From Bacillota bacterium (GTDB lineage Bacteria; Bacillota; Dethiobacteria; SKNC01): a DNA stretch of 6,124 nucleotides. Shown here piece after piece: positions 1-5,700 of the stretch. The notes beneath the pieces were generated by a model that was not told where the DNA came from, ran no database searches, and saw nothing but the letters and a program-made list of their open reading frames with translations. Position numbers and translations under genes: made by a program. Position 1 is the stretch's first letter. The number at the start of each line of letters is the position of its first letter. The stretch spans positions 1 to 6,124 of the forward strand of contig SKLX01000117.1 in assembly GCA_007121375.1 (NCBI GenBank), in the 5' to 3' direction.

Positions 1-4
1 GGCC

Positions 5-21
5 CACTAAAGCCACCCCCT
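5..21 (-). promoter_or_regulatory. Ribosome binding site and GTG start of a gene running off the left edge
   Basis: On the minus strand AGGGGGTG (positions 21 to 14) is followed after six bases by GTG (7 to 5), a normal Shine-Dalgarno spacing, and the frame stays open for the two or so codons left before the window ends. A second GTG in the same frame lies inside the ribosome binding site (16 to 14) and is a less likely start. Many bacteria carry ruvC after yebC, but the few visible codons (valine, glycine) do not show the usual RuvC beginning, so no identity is given. Confidence 0.35.
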
Positions 22-23
22 GA

Positions 24-54
24 GTATTTTCTATATAAAATACCCCGGGAGGGG
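24..54 (-). other. Two small adjacent hairpins after yebC
   Basis: Positions 43-54 form a GC-only 4-bp stem (CCCC/GGGG with a four-base loop). Positions 24-43 form a 7-bp AT-rich inverted repeat (GTATTTT/AAAATAC, six-base loop). The two share position 43, so full versions compete. The first is followed on the minus strand by TATTTTAT and could act as a weak terminator for yebC, but the stem is short and the U-run is interrupted. The pair could equally be leader structure of the next gene. A function is not established. Confidence 0.3.
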
Positions 55-58
55 CTAT

Positions 59-67
59 ATTATACCA
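59..67 (-). promoter_or_regulatory. Extended -10 promoter (TGGTATAAT) pointing left, out of the window
   Basis: Just after the yebC stop the minus strand reads TGGTATAAT, a perfect -10 hexamer with the TG of an extended -10 element. No good -35 hexamer lies 16-18 bases upstream, which extended -10 promoters can tolerate. Transcription would start near position 52 and serve the gene whose putative start is at 5-7. A perfect TATAAT can occur by chance in AT-rich DNA, so this is tentative. Confidence 0.4.
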
Positions 68-84
68 TTAAATTCTCAAGTTTA

Positions 85-837
85 TCATACTGTGCTCATA
101 ACTTCATCGGGAAGGTCAAAATTTGCATAAACGTTCTGAACATCATCATGGTCCTCTAAAGCTTCCATTAAACTTAATATATTTTTGGCTTCTTCTTCAT
201 CCGTTATCTTCACCAGATTTTGAGGAACCATAGCTACCTGGGCAAAATTAACTTCCATCCCGTTTTTAACCAGACCCTCCTTAACCTCTTCCAGGTTCTC
301 GGGCTCTGTTATAATTTCATAAACATCATCTTCACTTTTAAAATCTTCTGCCCCTTCTTCCAGGGCCATAAGCATCAATTCATCCTCATCCATATTTACT
401 TTAGCCTTTTCCACATTAATATAACCCTGCCTCTTAAACATCCAGGCCACACATCCGCTTTCCCCCAGGTTTCCACCATACCTGGAGAAAACATTCCTCA
501 ATTCACCGGCAGTACGGTTACGGTTATCCGTTAAAATTTCCAAAAGCACAGCTACTCCCCCGAGGGCATAACCTTCATAAATAACTTCTTCGTATTTAAC
601 TCCTTCCACTTCCCCCAGGCCTCTTTTAATTGCCTTCTCAATATTGTCGTTGGGCATGTTTATTTCTCGTGCCTTTTGAACTGCCAGCCTCAAGCGGATA
701 TTGGCATCAATATCCCCTCCCCCCTGCCGGGCAGCAACCATAATTTCCCGGGATATTTTAGTAAACATTTTTCCCTTTTGAGCATCTGCCCGGGCCTTTT
801 TATGCTTAATGTTTGCCCACTTGGAATGACCTGCCAT
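85..837 (-). CDS. yebC: YebC/PmpR family protein (TACO1-like translation or regulatory factor)
   Basis: This encodes a 250-residue protein of normal family length. It opens with the family signature MAGHSKWANIKHKK and continues with FTKISREI (25-32), TDNRNRT near 103-109, GGNLGESGCVAWMF (121-134) and the C-terminal EALEDHDDVQNVYANFD. YebC proteins were long annotated as transcription regulators (PmpR). The mitochondrial relative TACO1 acts in translation, and bacterial members have been linked to relief of ribosome stalling at proline runs, so a cytosolic translation role is likely. The ATG at 837 is chosen over the ATG three codons upstream (846) because AAGGAG (852-847) sits nine bases before the former but directly abuts the latter. 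Residues 87-94 read YEGYALGG where family members usually have YEGYGPGG. It is the third gene of the metH-nadE-yebC cluster, 27 bases after nadE. The family call is firm; the molecular role is inferred. Confidence 0.95.
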   Translation of the reverse strand: MAGHSKWANIKHKKARADAQKGKMFTKISREIMVAARQGGGDIDANIRLRLAVQKAREINMPNDNIEKAIKRGLGEVEGVKYEEVIYEGYALGGVAVLLEILTDNRNRTAGELRNVFSRYGGNLGESGCVAWMFKRQGYINVEKAKVNMDEDELMLMALEEGAEDFKSEDDVYEIITEPENLEEVKEGLVKNGMEVNFAQVAMVPQNLVKITDEEEAKNILSLMEALEDHDDVQNVYANFDLPDEVMSTV

Positions 838-846
838 CCATATCAT

Positions 847-854
847 CTCCTTCC
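847..854 (-). promoter_or_regulatory. Ribosome binding site that decides the yebC start
   Basis: GGAAGGAG on the minus strand ends at 847. It has zero spacing to the first in-frame ATG (846-844) and nine bases to the second (837-835). The second also begins the conserved MAGHSKW motif, so the longer reading is rejected. Confidence 0.8.
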
Positions 855-864
855 CTTTGCAGTT

Positions 865-1584
865 TTAAAAATCAGGAACAGGGGGCATTTTTTTCTTGTG
901 CTCGCTGTCTTTTATCATTTTTTCTATTATTTCCCGGGTCCTTTTATCTCCCGAGTCTTTCAAGAGGTAATTATCTATGTCATCATAAGTTACTCCCATT
1001 TCCCCTTCATCCGTCTGCCCGGGCCACAGTCCCCCGGAAGGAGGTTTCTCTATAATTTCCTGGGGAACACCCAGTTCTTTGGCCAGTTCCCTAACCTGTC
1101 CTTTGACCAGATTGGCAAGAGGCATGAAATCCACAGCATTATCCCCATATTTTGTAAAATATCCTGCGGATATTTCGCTCCGGTTACTACTTCCTGCAAC
1201 CAGGTATCCCCGCCGGGCCGCATGGTAATAAAGGCAAATCATCCTTAAACGGGGTTTAATATTTGCAACTGCCAGTTCTGAATCCTGGTAATCCTCCTGA
1301 CGGCCAAACTTAGACATGAAAAGATCTAGAAGATCATCAAGAACTATTACTTGAAAAGGAATATCAAAAGCATCAGAAACCATCCGGGCATGTTCTTCAT
1401 CTTCAGCATGGCTGTAGCAGGGCATAATCAAACCCAGGGAATTTTGAGGAAAAGCTTTCTTGCCTAAAACAGCTACTACTGAAGAATCGAGACCTCCGCT
1501 CATACCAAAAACTACTCCCTTTGCTCCTGCTTCCCTTACCACCTTTTGCATCCAATCTATCAACCTATCGGCATAATCTTTCAT
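865..1584 (-). CDS. nadE: Ammonia-dependent NAD(+) synthetase
   Basis: NadE makes NAD from nicotinic acid adenine dinucleotide, ATP and ammonia, the last step of NAD synthesis in the cytosol; it works as a homodimer. The 239 residues are one synthetase domain of the usual short length. The ATP pyrophosphatase loop SGGLDSS lies at 29-35. The family block runs from GSSNRSE (131-137) through GYFTKYGDNA (141-150), K161 and PPSGGLWPGQTDE (181-193). There is no N-terminal nitrilase-type glutaminase domain, so ammonia must be free or supplied by another enzyme. The ATG at 1584 is preceded by GGAGG at a long distance (14 bases) and by GGTGAT at five bases, which matches the 3' part of the extended Shine-Dalgarno sequence; the start is therefore accepted. 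The gap to the upstream metH is 22 bases and to yebC 27, so co-transcription is likely. Identity is very secure. Confidence 0.96.
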   Translation of the reverse strand: MKDYADRLIDWMQKVVREAGAKGVVFGMSGGLDSSVVAVLGKKAFPQNSLGLIMPCYSHAEDEEHARMVSDAFDIPFQVIVLDDLLDLFMSKFGRQEDYQDSELAVANIKPRLRMICLYYHAARRGYLVAGSSNRSEISAGYFTKYGDNAVDFMPLANLVKGQVRELAKELGVPQEIIEKPPSGGLWPGQTDEGEMGVTYDDIDNYLLKDSGDKRTREIIEKMIKDSEHKKKMPPVPDF

Positions 1585-1606
1585 TTCTTATCACCCTGCC
1601 TCCAAA

Positions 1607-4054
1607 TTATTTTTCTTTGCTTATTTTTCTTTCCTTCATTAATTTTTCAGCTTCTTTTAGAGCACCCTGGGCATCCCTGGAAAAACCATGGGCACCAATT
1701 TCCCGGGCATAATCAGCAGTAACCACGGCCCCACCTACCATTATAAAAGGACTTAACCCTTCCCTGTCAAGGTCTTTAATTACCCGGGGCATTTCCGTCA
1801 TGGTGGTAGTCATTAAAGCACTTAAAGCCACTATATCTGCCTTATGCTTCCTCACCGCCTCTACAATCTGGGAAGAAGGAATATCTTTCCCCAGGTCAAA
1901 TACTTCAAAGCCATAATTCTCCATAACCATGGCCACTATATTTTTACCAATATCATGGATATCCCCTTCCACGGTACAAATTACCACCCTTCCCTTTTTG
2001 CCATGGGAATCCGCAGGCAGGTAGGGTTTTAAAATTTTCAGGGCTGCCTTTACCGTTTCGGCAGCCAGCAGCAGCTGAGGGAGAAAAAGTTCCCCTCTTT
2101 CATACTCTTCCCCAACTTTCTCCATCCCCAGTATTAAAGCCTGGTCCATGATTTCTCCAGGAGGTACCTTTTCCTTAAGGGCCTCTTCCACCAGAGTACT
2201 GATTTCCTCCTTTTCTCCATTAAAAACCCCATTCTTTAACCTGGTAAGCATGGATTCCTCCGGGCCCTCTCCTGCCAATTTCTTTTCTTCTTCCCCCTGG
2301 TAGAAATAAGGAACTTCTTTACCTCCATATTTCTTTATATAATCCCGGGCATAACTATCCGCACCGTTAAACACTCTAAAAACATCAATTACCTCTCTGA
2401 TCCTTATATCAAAGGGATCTAAAATAGGCAGGTCCATGCCGGCCCCATATCCCATAGCAATATAGCTGGCATTAAGGATTTCCCGGCAGGGCATCCCGTG
2501 GGATATATTGGTAGCACCCAGGAGAGTATTGACCTTTAACTCCTCTTTAACCAGTCTAATGGTTTCCAGGGACTCTAAAACCATTTCCTGGTGAACACTG
2601 GCCGTAAGGACCAGGCAGTCAATAAATATATCCTTCCTTTTAATTCCGTATTCCAGGGCTCTTTCCACTATTTTTTCTGCAATCTTCAAACGTTCCCGGG
2701 CTGTAGCCGGGATACCTTTTTCATCAATTACCAGCCCTAATAGACCAGCCCCATATTTTTTAACCAGGGGTAACAGGGCCTCCAGGTTTTTATCCTCCCC
2801 GTTTACCGAGTTTACCAGAGGTTTACCTGTGAAAGCCTGAAGGCCTGCCTCTATAACCTGGGGAGTGGTAGAATCTACTGCTACAGAACAATCAACTACC
2901 CTTTGAATACCCTGGATGGCTTTATACATGGCCTCCGCCTGGTCTATACCTGCCATGCCTACATTAACATCCAGAATAGGAGTCCCTGCTTCTCTTTGTT
3001 TTTTGGCCTCCCGACAAATGTTATCCATTCTTCCCGACTTTAAATCTTTGGAAATAAGGGGTCTGCCCGTAGGATTGATTTTATCCCCCACAAAAGCAGG
3101 TTCAAAGCCTCTCCCTATATAAATGGAGCGCTTCCTGCTGGTTAAAACGGGATACTCAGGGTTATTCCTTTCTAAAGGTTTTTTACCTGTAACAGCAACC
3201 TTCAAAGCCTTTATAAAGTCCGGGTCAGTCCCGCAGCAGCCTCCCAGAAGGCTTACCCCTAGAGATAAGAATTTTTCTCCGTAGCGGGCAAATTCTTCTG
3301 AAGAAAGATTAAATACAGTTTTGCCACCTATTAGCTGGGGTAACCCGGCATTGGGTTGAACCGATAGAGGAAGATTGGTTATCCGAGACATTTCTTCTAA
3401 AACAGGCAGAAGTTCTTCCGGTCCCCCGGAACAGTTTGCCCCCAAAGCATCTACTCCCAGGGCTTCCACCACATGAATAAAGGTAGCAGGATCTGTACCC
3501 GCTATAGTCCTTCCCCTTTCCGTAAAGGTCATCTGGCATATCAGGGGAAGATGGGTGTTTTCCTTCACCGCAATTACCGCCGCCCTCACCTCTCCCAGGT
3601 CTGACATGGTTTCTATGGTTATCATATCAGCCCCTGCCCGGGAAAAGGTCAGGGCCTGTTCTTTAAAAAGCTGGTAAGCCTCCTGAAAACTCAGGTCCCC
3701 AAAGGGCTCCATAAATCTGCCTGTGGGACCCAGGGAAGCAGAAACCAGGGCCTTGCCTTTAGCCTCTTCCCGGGCTAGCTTTACCCCTTGATAATTAATT
3801 CTTTCTACCTGATCCTGCAGATTATAACCTGCCAGTTTCACCCGGTTTCCTCCAAAGGTGTTGGTTTGAATAATCTGGCTGCCTGCTTCCAGATAAGCCC
3901 TGTGGGTCTCAGCTATAGCCTCTGGTTTTTCCAGGTTCAAATATTCAGGGCACCCCTTGTAATCGGGTAAAATTCTTTGCAGGGTAGTTCCCATGCCTCC
4001 ATCCAGAAGAACAGGTTCTTTAAGATTAATTAAATTTTCGATTTTGCTTCCCAT
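1607..4054 (-). CDS. metH: Cobalamin-dependent methionine synthase, short form without reactivation domain
   Basis: The enzyme moves a methyl group from methyltetrahydrofolate through cobalamin to homocysteine, giving methionine. Three modules are visible in 815 residues. The homocysteine domain (about 10-290) has LLDGGMGT near 16-23, NTFGGN (65-70) and zinc-ligand cysteines C208, C273 and C274. The methyltetrahydrofolate (pterin-binding) domain (about 315-575) has GDKINPTGR (323-331), D362/N364, D394 and N415. The cobalamin cap plus Rossmann domain (about 600-805) has the base-off motif DIHDIG (698-703, H700 as lower ligand), S745 and VGGA (773-776). The protein ends there, whereas E. coli MetH has about 1227 residues including an AdoMet reactivation domain. 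Short forms are known in Thermotoga and many anaerobes, where a separate protein is thought to reactivate the cofactor. GGAGG eight bases or so before the ATG supports the start. It leads the metH-nadE-yebC cluster and directly follows the tatA terminator. A relative using another methyl donor is possible but less likely. Confidence 0.93.
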   Translation of the reverse strand: MGSKIENLINLKEPVLLDGGMGTTLQRILPDYKGCPEYLNLEKPEAIAETHRAYLEAGSQIIQTNTFGGNRVKLAGYNLQDQVERINYQGVKLAREEAKGKALVSASLGPTGRFMEPFGDLSFQEAYQLFKEQALTFSRAGADMITIETMSDLGEVRAAVIAVKENTHLPLICQMTFTERGRTIAGTDPATFIHVVEALGVDALGANCSGGPEELLPVLEEMSRITNLPLSVQPNAGLPQLIGGKTVFNLSSEEFARYGEKFLSLGVSLLGGCCGTDPDFIKALKVAVTGKKPLERNNPEYPVLTSRKRSIYIGRGFEPAFVGDKINPTGRPLISKDLKSGRMDNICREAKKQREAGTPILDVNVGMAGIDQAEAMYKAIQGIQRVVDCSVAVDSTTPQVIEAGLQAFTGKPLVNSVNGEDKNLEALLPLVKKYGAGLLGLVIDEKGIPATARERLKIAEKIVERALEYGIKRKDIFIDCLVLTASVHQEMVLESLETIRLVKEELKVNTLLGATNISHGMPCREILNASYIAMGYGAGMDLPILDPFDIRIREVIDVFRVFNGADSYARDYIKKYGGKEVPYFYQGEEEKKLAGEGPEESMLTRLKNGVFNGEKEEISTLVEEALKEKVPPGEIMDQALILGMEKVGEEYERGELFLPQLLLAAETVKAALKILKPYLPADSHGKKGRVVICTVEGDIHDIGKNIVAMVMENYGFEVFDLGKDIPSSQIVEAVRKHKADIVALSALMTTTMTEMPRVIKDLDREGLSPFIMVGGAVVTADYAREIGAHGFSRDAQGALKEAEKLMKERKISKEK

Positions 4055-4090
4055 TACCCTGTACCTCCGTTAAAAAATCTAATATAATAT

Positions 4091-4129
4091 AAAAAAAGAG
4101 ACACAACCTGTACAGAATTGTATCCCTTT
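4091..4129 (-). terminator. Rho-independent terminator of tatA
   Basis: Starting 21 bases after the tatA stop, the minus strand forms GGGATACAA/TTGTGTCTC, nine pairs including two G-U wobbles. Three A-T pairs extend it to twelve, the loop is eleven bases, and a run of seven T follows (97 to 91 of the 4000s). The loop contains the small palindrome CTGTACAG. On the plus strand the hairpin is followed by TTTGTATTTTTTT, so it could work in both directions, though no plus-strand gene is seen here. Confidence 0.72.
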
Positions 4130-4150
4130 GTATTTTTTTCAATCTAAATT

Positions 4151-4342
4151 TTATGTTTCCTGCTTCTCAGAATCTTCGCTTTCAATATCTATACTGTCCT
4201 GCAGTTCCTTGGTAGACTGCTTCAGCTCTCGAATCCCTTTTCCAATGGACTTGCCTAACTCCGGCAGCTTACTGGGCCCGAAAATAAGTAAAACTATACC
4301 CAATATTATTAACAGTTCAGTTGATCCAAGCCTTCCTAGCAC
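4151..4342 (-). CDS. tatA: Sec-independent protein translocase subunit TatA/TatE
   Basis: TatA proteins gather around TatC in the cytoplasmic membrane and form the passage by which folded, twin-arginine-tagged proteins are exported. The 63 residues show the full pattern: a short N-terminus, one membrane helix (about 9-21, ELLIILGIVLLIF), the hinge FGPSKLPELG (21-30), an amphipathic helix with KSIGKGIRELK, and a charged, mainly acidic tail. The length is typical of small TatA/TatE proteins of Gram-positive bacteria; TatB is longer, so it is unlikely. The start codon is GTG, supported by AAGGGGGTG (4358-4350) seven bases upstream. No tatC is present, so the partner must be elsewhere. It lies 87 bases after the arsR gene on the same strand and ends in a strong terminator. 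It may be read through from arsR or from a weak promoter in that gap. Confidence 0.93.
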   Translation of the reverse strand: MLGRLGSTELLIILGIVLLIFGPSKLPELGKSIGKGIRELKQSTKELQDSIDIESEDSEKQET

Positions 4343-4361
4343 TCAGCTACACCCCCTTAGC

Positions 4362-4403
4362 TTTAATATCTTGTGCCGCGACAGTTTACATATTCATATT
4401 AAA
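4362..4403 (-). repeat. Perfect 8-bp inverted repeat in the tatA leader
   Basis: TTTAATAT (4362-4369) and ATATTAAA (4396-4403) are exact inverted copies separated by 26 bases that include a GC-richer core with a small inner stem (TGT/ACA around 4372-4383). The proximal arm ends three bases before the tatA ribosome binding site. It may be a weak mRNA stem-loop ahead of translation or part of a protein-binding site; being AT-rich, it could also be chance. Confidence 0.4.
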
Positions 4404-4424
4404 CCTTTTAACAAAAAAAATCAA
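4396..4424 (-). promoter_or_regulatory. Weak candidate promoter for tatA
   Basis: TTGATT (4424-4419) and TAATAT (4401-4396) are separated by exactly 17 bases on the minus strand. Each hexamer matches the consensus at four of six positions. The spacing is ideal but the sequence match is modest and the region is AT-rich, so read-through from arsR remains an equal explanation. Confidence 0.25.
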
Positions 4425-4429
4425 TCCAT

Positions 4430-4777
4430 TTACAAATCTTCCAGGCTGGAACACTTATCATCAAATTGCTCCACCAAAATACTATCCTCCAGCAAATCCT
4501 GCCTTAAAATATTAGTTACAAAATCTATTACATCGTATGTTTGAATATTTTTTATAGAGTATAAAACTTTTAAGCCTTTTTTACGGGAATTCAAGATACC
4601 CTGTTTTCTTAATATGGCCAGGTGCTGGGAAACATTGGATTGTTCTAATTTTAATGCTTCCAATATATCGCATACACAAAGTTCTCCCTCCCTGAGCAGT
4701 TCCAATATTTTAATGCGGGTAGGATGGGAAAGGGCTTTAAAAAAATCAGCCTTCTTTTGAATAATTCTATCACCCAT
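4430..4777 (-). CDS. ArsR/SmtB-family metal- or thiol-sensing repressor
   Basis: This 115-residue winged-helix protein has the family length. FFKALSHPTRIKILELL (12-28) begins the fold, ELCVCDI (32-38) is the alpha-3 metal box, SNVSQHLAILRKQGIL (47-62) is the recognition helix, and RKKGLKVLYSI (65-75) is the wing. ArsR proteins bind operators as dimers and release DNA when metal or oxidant binds. C34 and C36 match the cysteine pair used by ArsR and CadC for As(III), Sb(III), Cd(II) or Pb(II). The third cysteine of E. coli ArsR (three residues after the second) is here L39, and the only other cysteine is C109 near the C-terminus. The alpha-5 His/Asp site of zinc sensors is not apparent. GGAG eight bases before the ATG supports the start. 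No arsenic or metal transporter gene adjoins; neighbours are a usp gene and tatA. Its own upstream gap carries a promoter with an inverted repeat. The family is certain; the ligand is unknown. Confidence 0.93.
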   Translation of the reverse strand: MGDRIIQKKADFFKALSHPTRIKILELLREGELCVCDILEALKLEQSNVSQHLAILRKQGILNSRKKGLKVLYSIKNIQTYDVIDFVTNILRQDLLEDSILVEQFDDKCSSLEDL

Positions 4778-4812
4778 ATTAAACTCTCCCTGTAAATCTA
4801 TTAATTAATTTA

Positions 4813-4841
4813 ATTATAACATACTTCTTATAATATGTAAT
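4813..4841 (-). promoter_or_regulatory. Promoter of the arsR-family gene
   Basis: On the minus strand ATTACA (4841-4836, four of six matches to TTGACA) is followed after exactly 17 bases by a perfect TATAAT (4818-4813). Transcription would start around 4806, about 29 bases before the ATG, leaving room for the ribosome binding site GGAG. It is the best sigma-A-type promoter in the window. Confidence 0.6.
4817..4840 (-). promoter_or_regulatory. Inverted-repeat operator candidate inside the arsR promoter
   Basis: The arms TTACATA (4840-4834) and TATGTTA (4823-4817) pair at six of seven positions, with a perfect ACATA/TATGT core, around a ten-base centre. The repeat fills the space between the -35 and -10 hexamers and overlaps both. 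That is the usual place for an ArsR-family dimer to block its own promoter, and its AT-rich 24-base size also fits. Binding is inferred from position and symmetry only. Confidence 0.5.
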
Positions 4842-4856
4842 TTTTATTCCTTATTT

Positions 4857-5678
4857 TTATACCAGGTAAAGCCGGGGGAGTAAAATAACAGGCAATTCAG
4901 ATTCCCTGGCCACTCCTTCTGCAATAGAACCCAGGGGAAGTTCCATCACTTTACCCATACCCCTGGTAGCCATTATAATAAGGGAGGCTTCTTCTTCTCC
5001 AGCCAGTTCCTTAATCTGGGTTGTAGGGAATCCACCCCTTAAGAAGGTCCTGGCCTTCAGATCATTAGATAAAAACTTACTTTTCATGTCTTCCAACCTT
5101 TGACGTGCAAAATCCTTCCACTTTTCTACATCATCCCGGGCCGTCCACACATGGATTAACAGGTATTCATCCACATAATTTTTTAAATCCTCTTCCATGG
5201 CCCAACGAACTACATTCTCCGAATACTTGGAAAAATCTACGGGTAAAATAACCCGGGAAAACATCTTTACTTTATCCTTCTTCCTTTTCCTTTCTTTTAT
5301 AACCAAAGTAGGTTTAGCGGTTATCCTTATAAAAGTTAAGGCTGTACTCCCCAGGAAAAACTCCAGGAAAGGGTTTTGCCCGCGGGAACCTATTATAACC
5401 AGGTCAACTTCTTCCTTTTCGGAAACCTCCTTAATATTAAAAGCAGGTACCCCTACTTCCAGGATAGTCTCCACCTTTATATCTTCAGCCTCAAGCTGTT
5501 TTTTCCTCTTATCCAGTTCTTTAGAGTTCTTTGCATTTAATTTATCCTCTTTTCCTTCAGGCAAAACATTTAAAAGTATGACTTTCTCCAGGCCCATTTC
5601 CTTAAATTCATTAATATCCTCCAGGATCTGGTCCGATATTTGAGAAAAATCACAAGCAATCAATAACTTTTTAAACAT
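4857..5678 (-). CDS. Tandem universal stress protein (two UspA domains)
   Basis: Usp proteins are small cytosolic alpha/beta proteins, often ATP-binding, raised under starvation, redox or energy stress; their exact tasks are usually unknown. The 273 residues hold two complete domains. Domain 1 (about 1-130) has the nucleotide-site D10 in IACDFS and the motif G97-SR-G100, nine residues, G110-S111, a full G-2X-G-9X-G(S/T) ATP signature. Domain 2 (about 138-270) has D148 in LPVDFS and A237-TR-G240, nine residues, G250-S251, where the first glycine is alanine. A basic linker (RKRKKDK, 130-136) joins them. GGGAGG eight bases before the ATG supports the start. A second usp gene ends 105 bases upstream on the same strand without a visible terminator between, so the two are likely expressed together. 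There is no membrane or kinase domain. The family call is firm; the role is open. Confidence 0.93.
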   Translation of the reverse strand: MFKKLLIACDFSQISDQILEDINEFKEMGLEKVILLNVLPEGKEDKLNAKNSKELDKRKKQLEAEDIKVETILEVGVPAFNIKEVSEKEEVDLVIIGSRGQNPFLEFFLGSTALTFIRITAKPTLVIKERKRKKDKVKMFSRVILPVDFSKYSENVVRWAMEEDLKNYVDEYLLIHVWTARDDVEKWKDFARQRLEDMKSKFLSNDLKARTFLRGGFPTTQIKELAGEEEASLIIMATRGMGKVMELPLGSIAEGVARESELPVILLPRLYLV

Positions 5679-5700
5679 TTTTCTAACCTCCCGTGTAGAA

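Noticed and set aside
725..1025. Repeated CCCGGG-containing words as a regulatory or uptake motif
   Set aside because: They fall mostly within coding sequence where GCC CGG GAA-type codons (Ala-Arg-Glu) produce them; codon preference explains the recurrence.
676..1248. Plus-strand open frame of 190 codons, plus an overlapping shorter one at 813-1055
   Set aside because: It lies antisense across yebC and nadE, both with unmistakable family motifs. Its translation is low-complexity, rich in F, P and S, without any recognisable domain.
3309..3539. Minus-strand frame of 76 codons inside metH
   Set aside because: It is a shifted reading of the homocysteine domain, where the main frame is continuous and carries the zinc-site cysteine C208; no frameshift is needed.
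4071..4106. A sigma-A promoter TTGTGT-N16-TATTAG for metH
   Set aside because: Only three and four consensus matches, and the -35 lies in the terminator arm; too weak to list as a feature.
4111..4140. TTGAAA and TACAAT as a promoter behind tatA
   Set aside because: The spacer is 14 bases, too short for a normal sigma-A promoter, and the sequence is better explained as the terminator stem.
4055..4150. A cobalamin or SAM riboswitch before metH
   Set aside because: The gap is 96 bases, mostly taken by the tatA terminator, and shows none of the conserved riboswitch core elements.
4433..4455. Hairpin TTCCAG/CTGGAA at the end of arsR as a terminator
   Set aside because: It is inside the coding sequence and some 19 bases from the following T-run, so it lacks terminator geometry.
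4128..4544. Plus-strand open frame of 138 codons
   Set aside because: It runs antisense over the terminator, tatA and the 3' end of arsR; the serine-rich product is the reverse reading of those genes.
5197..5643. Plus-strand open frame of 148 codons
   Set aside because: Antisense of the two-domain usp gene; serine and phenylalanine runs come from reading its Lys/Glu codons backwards.
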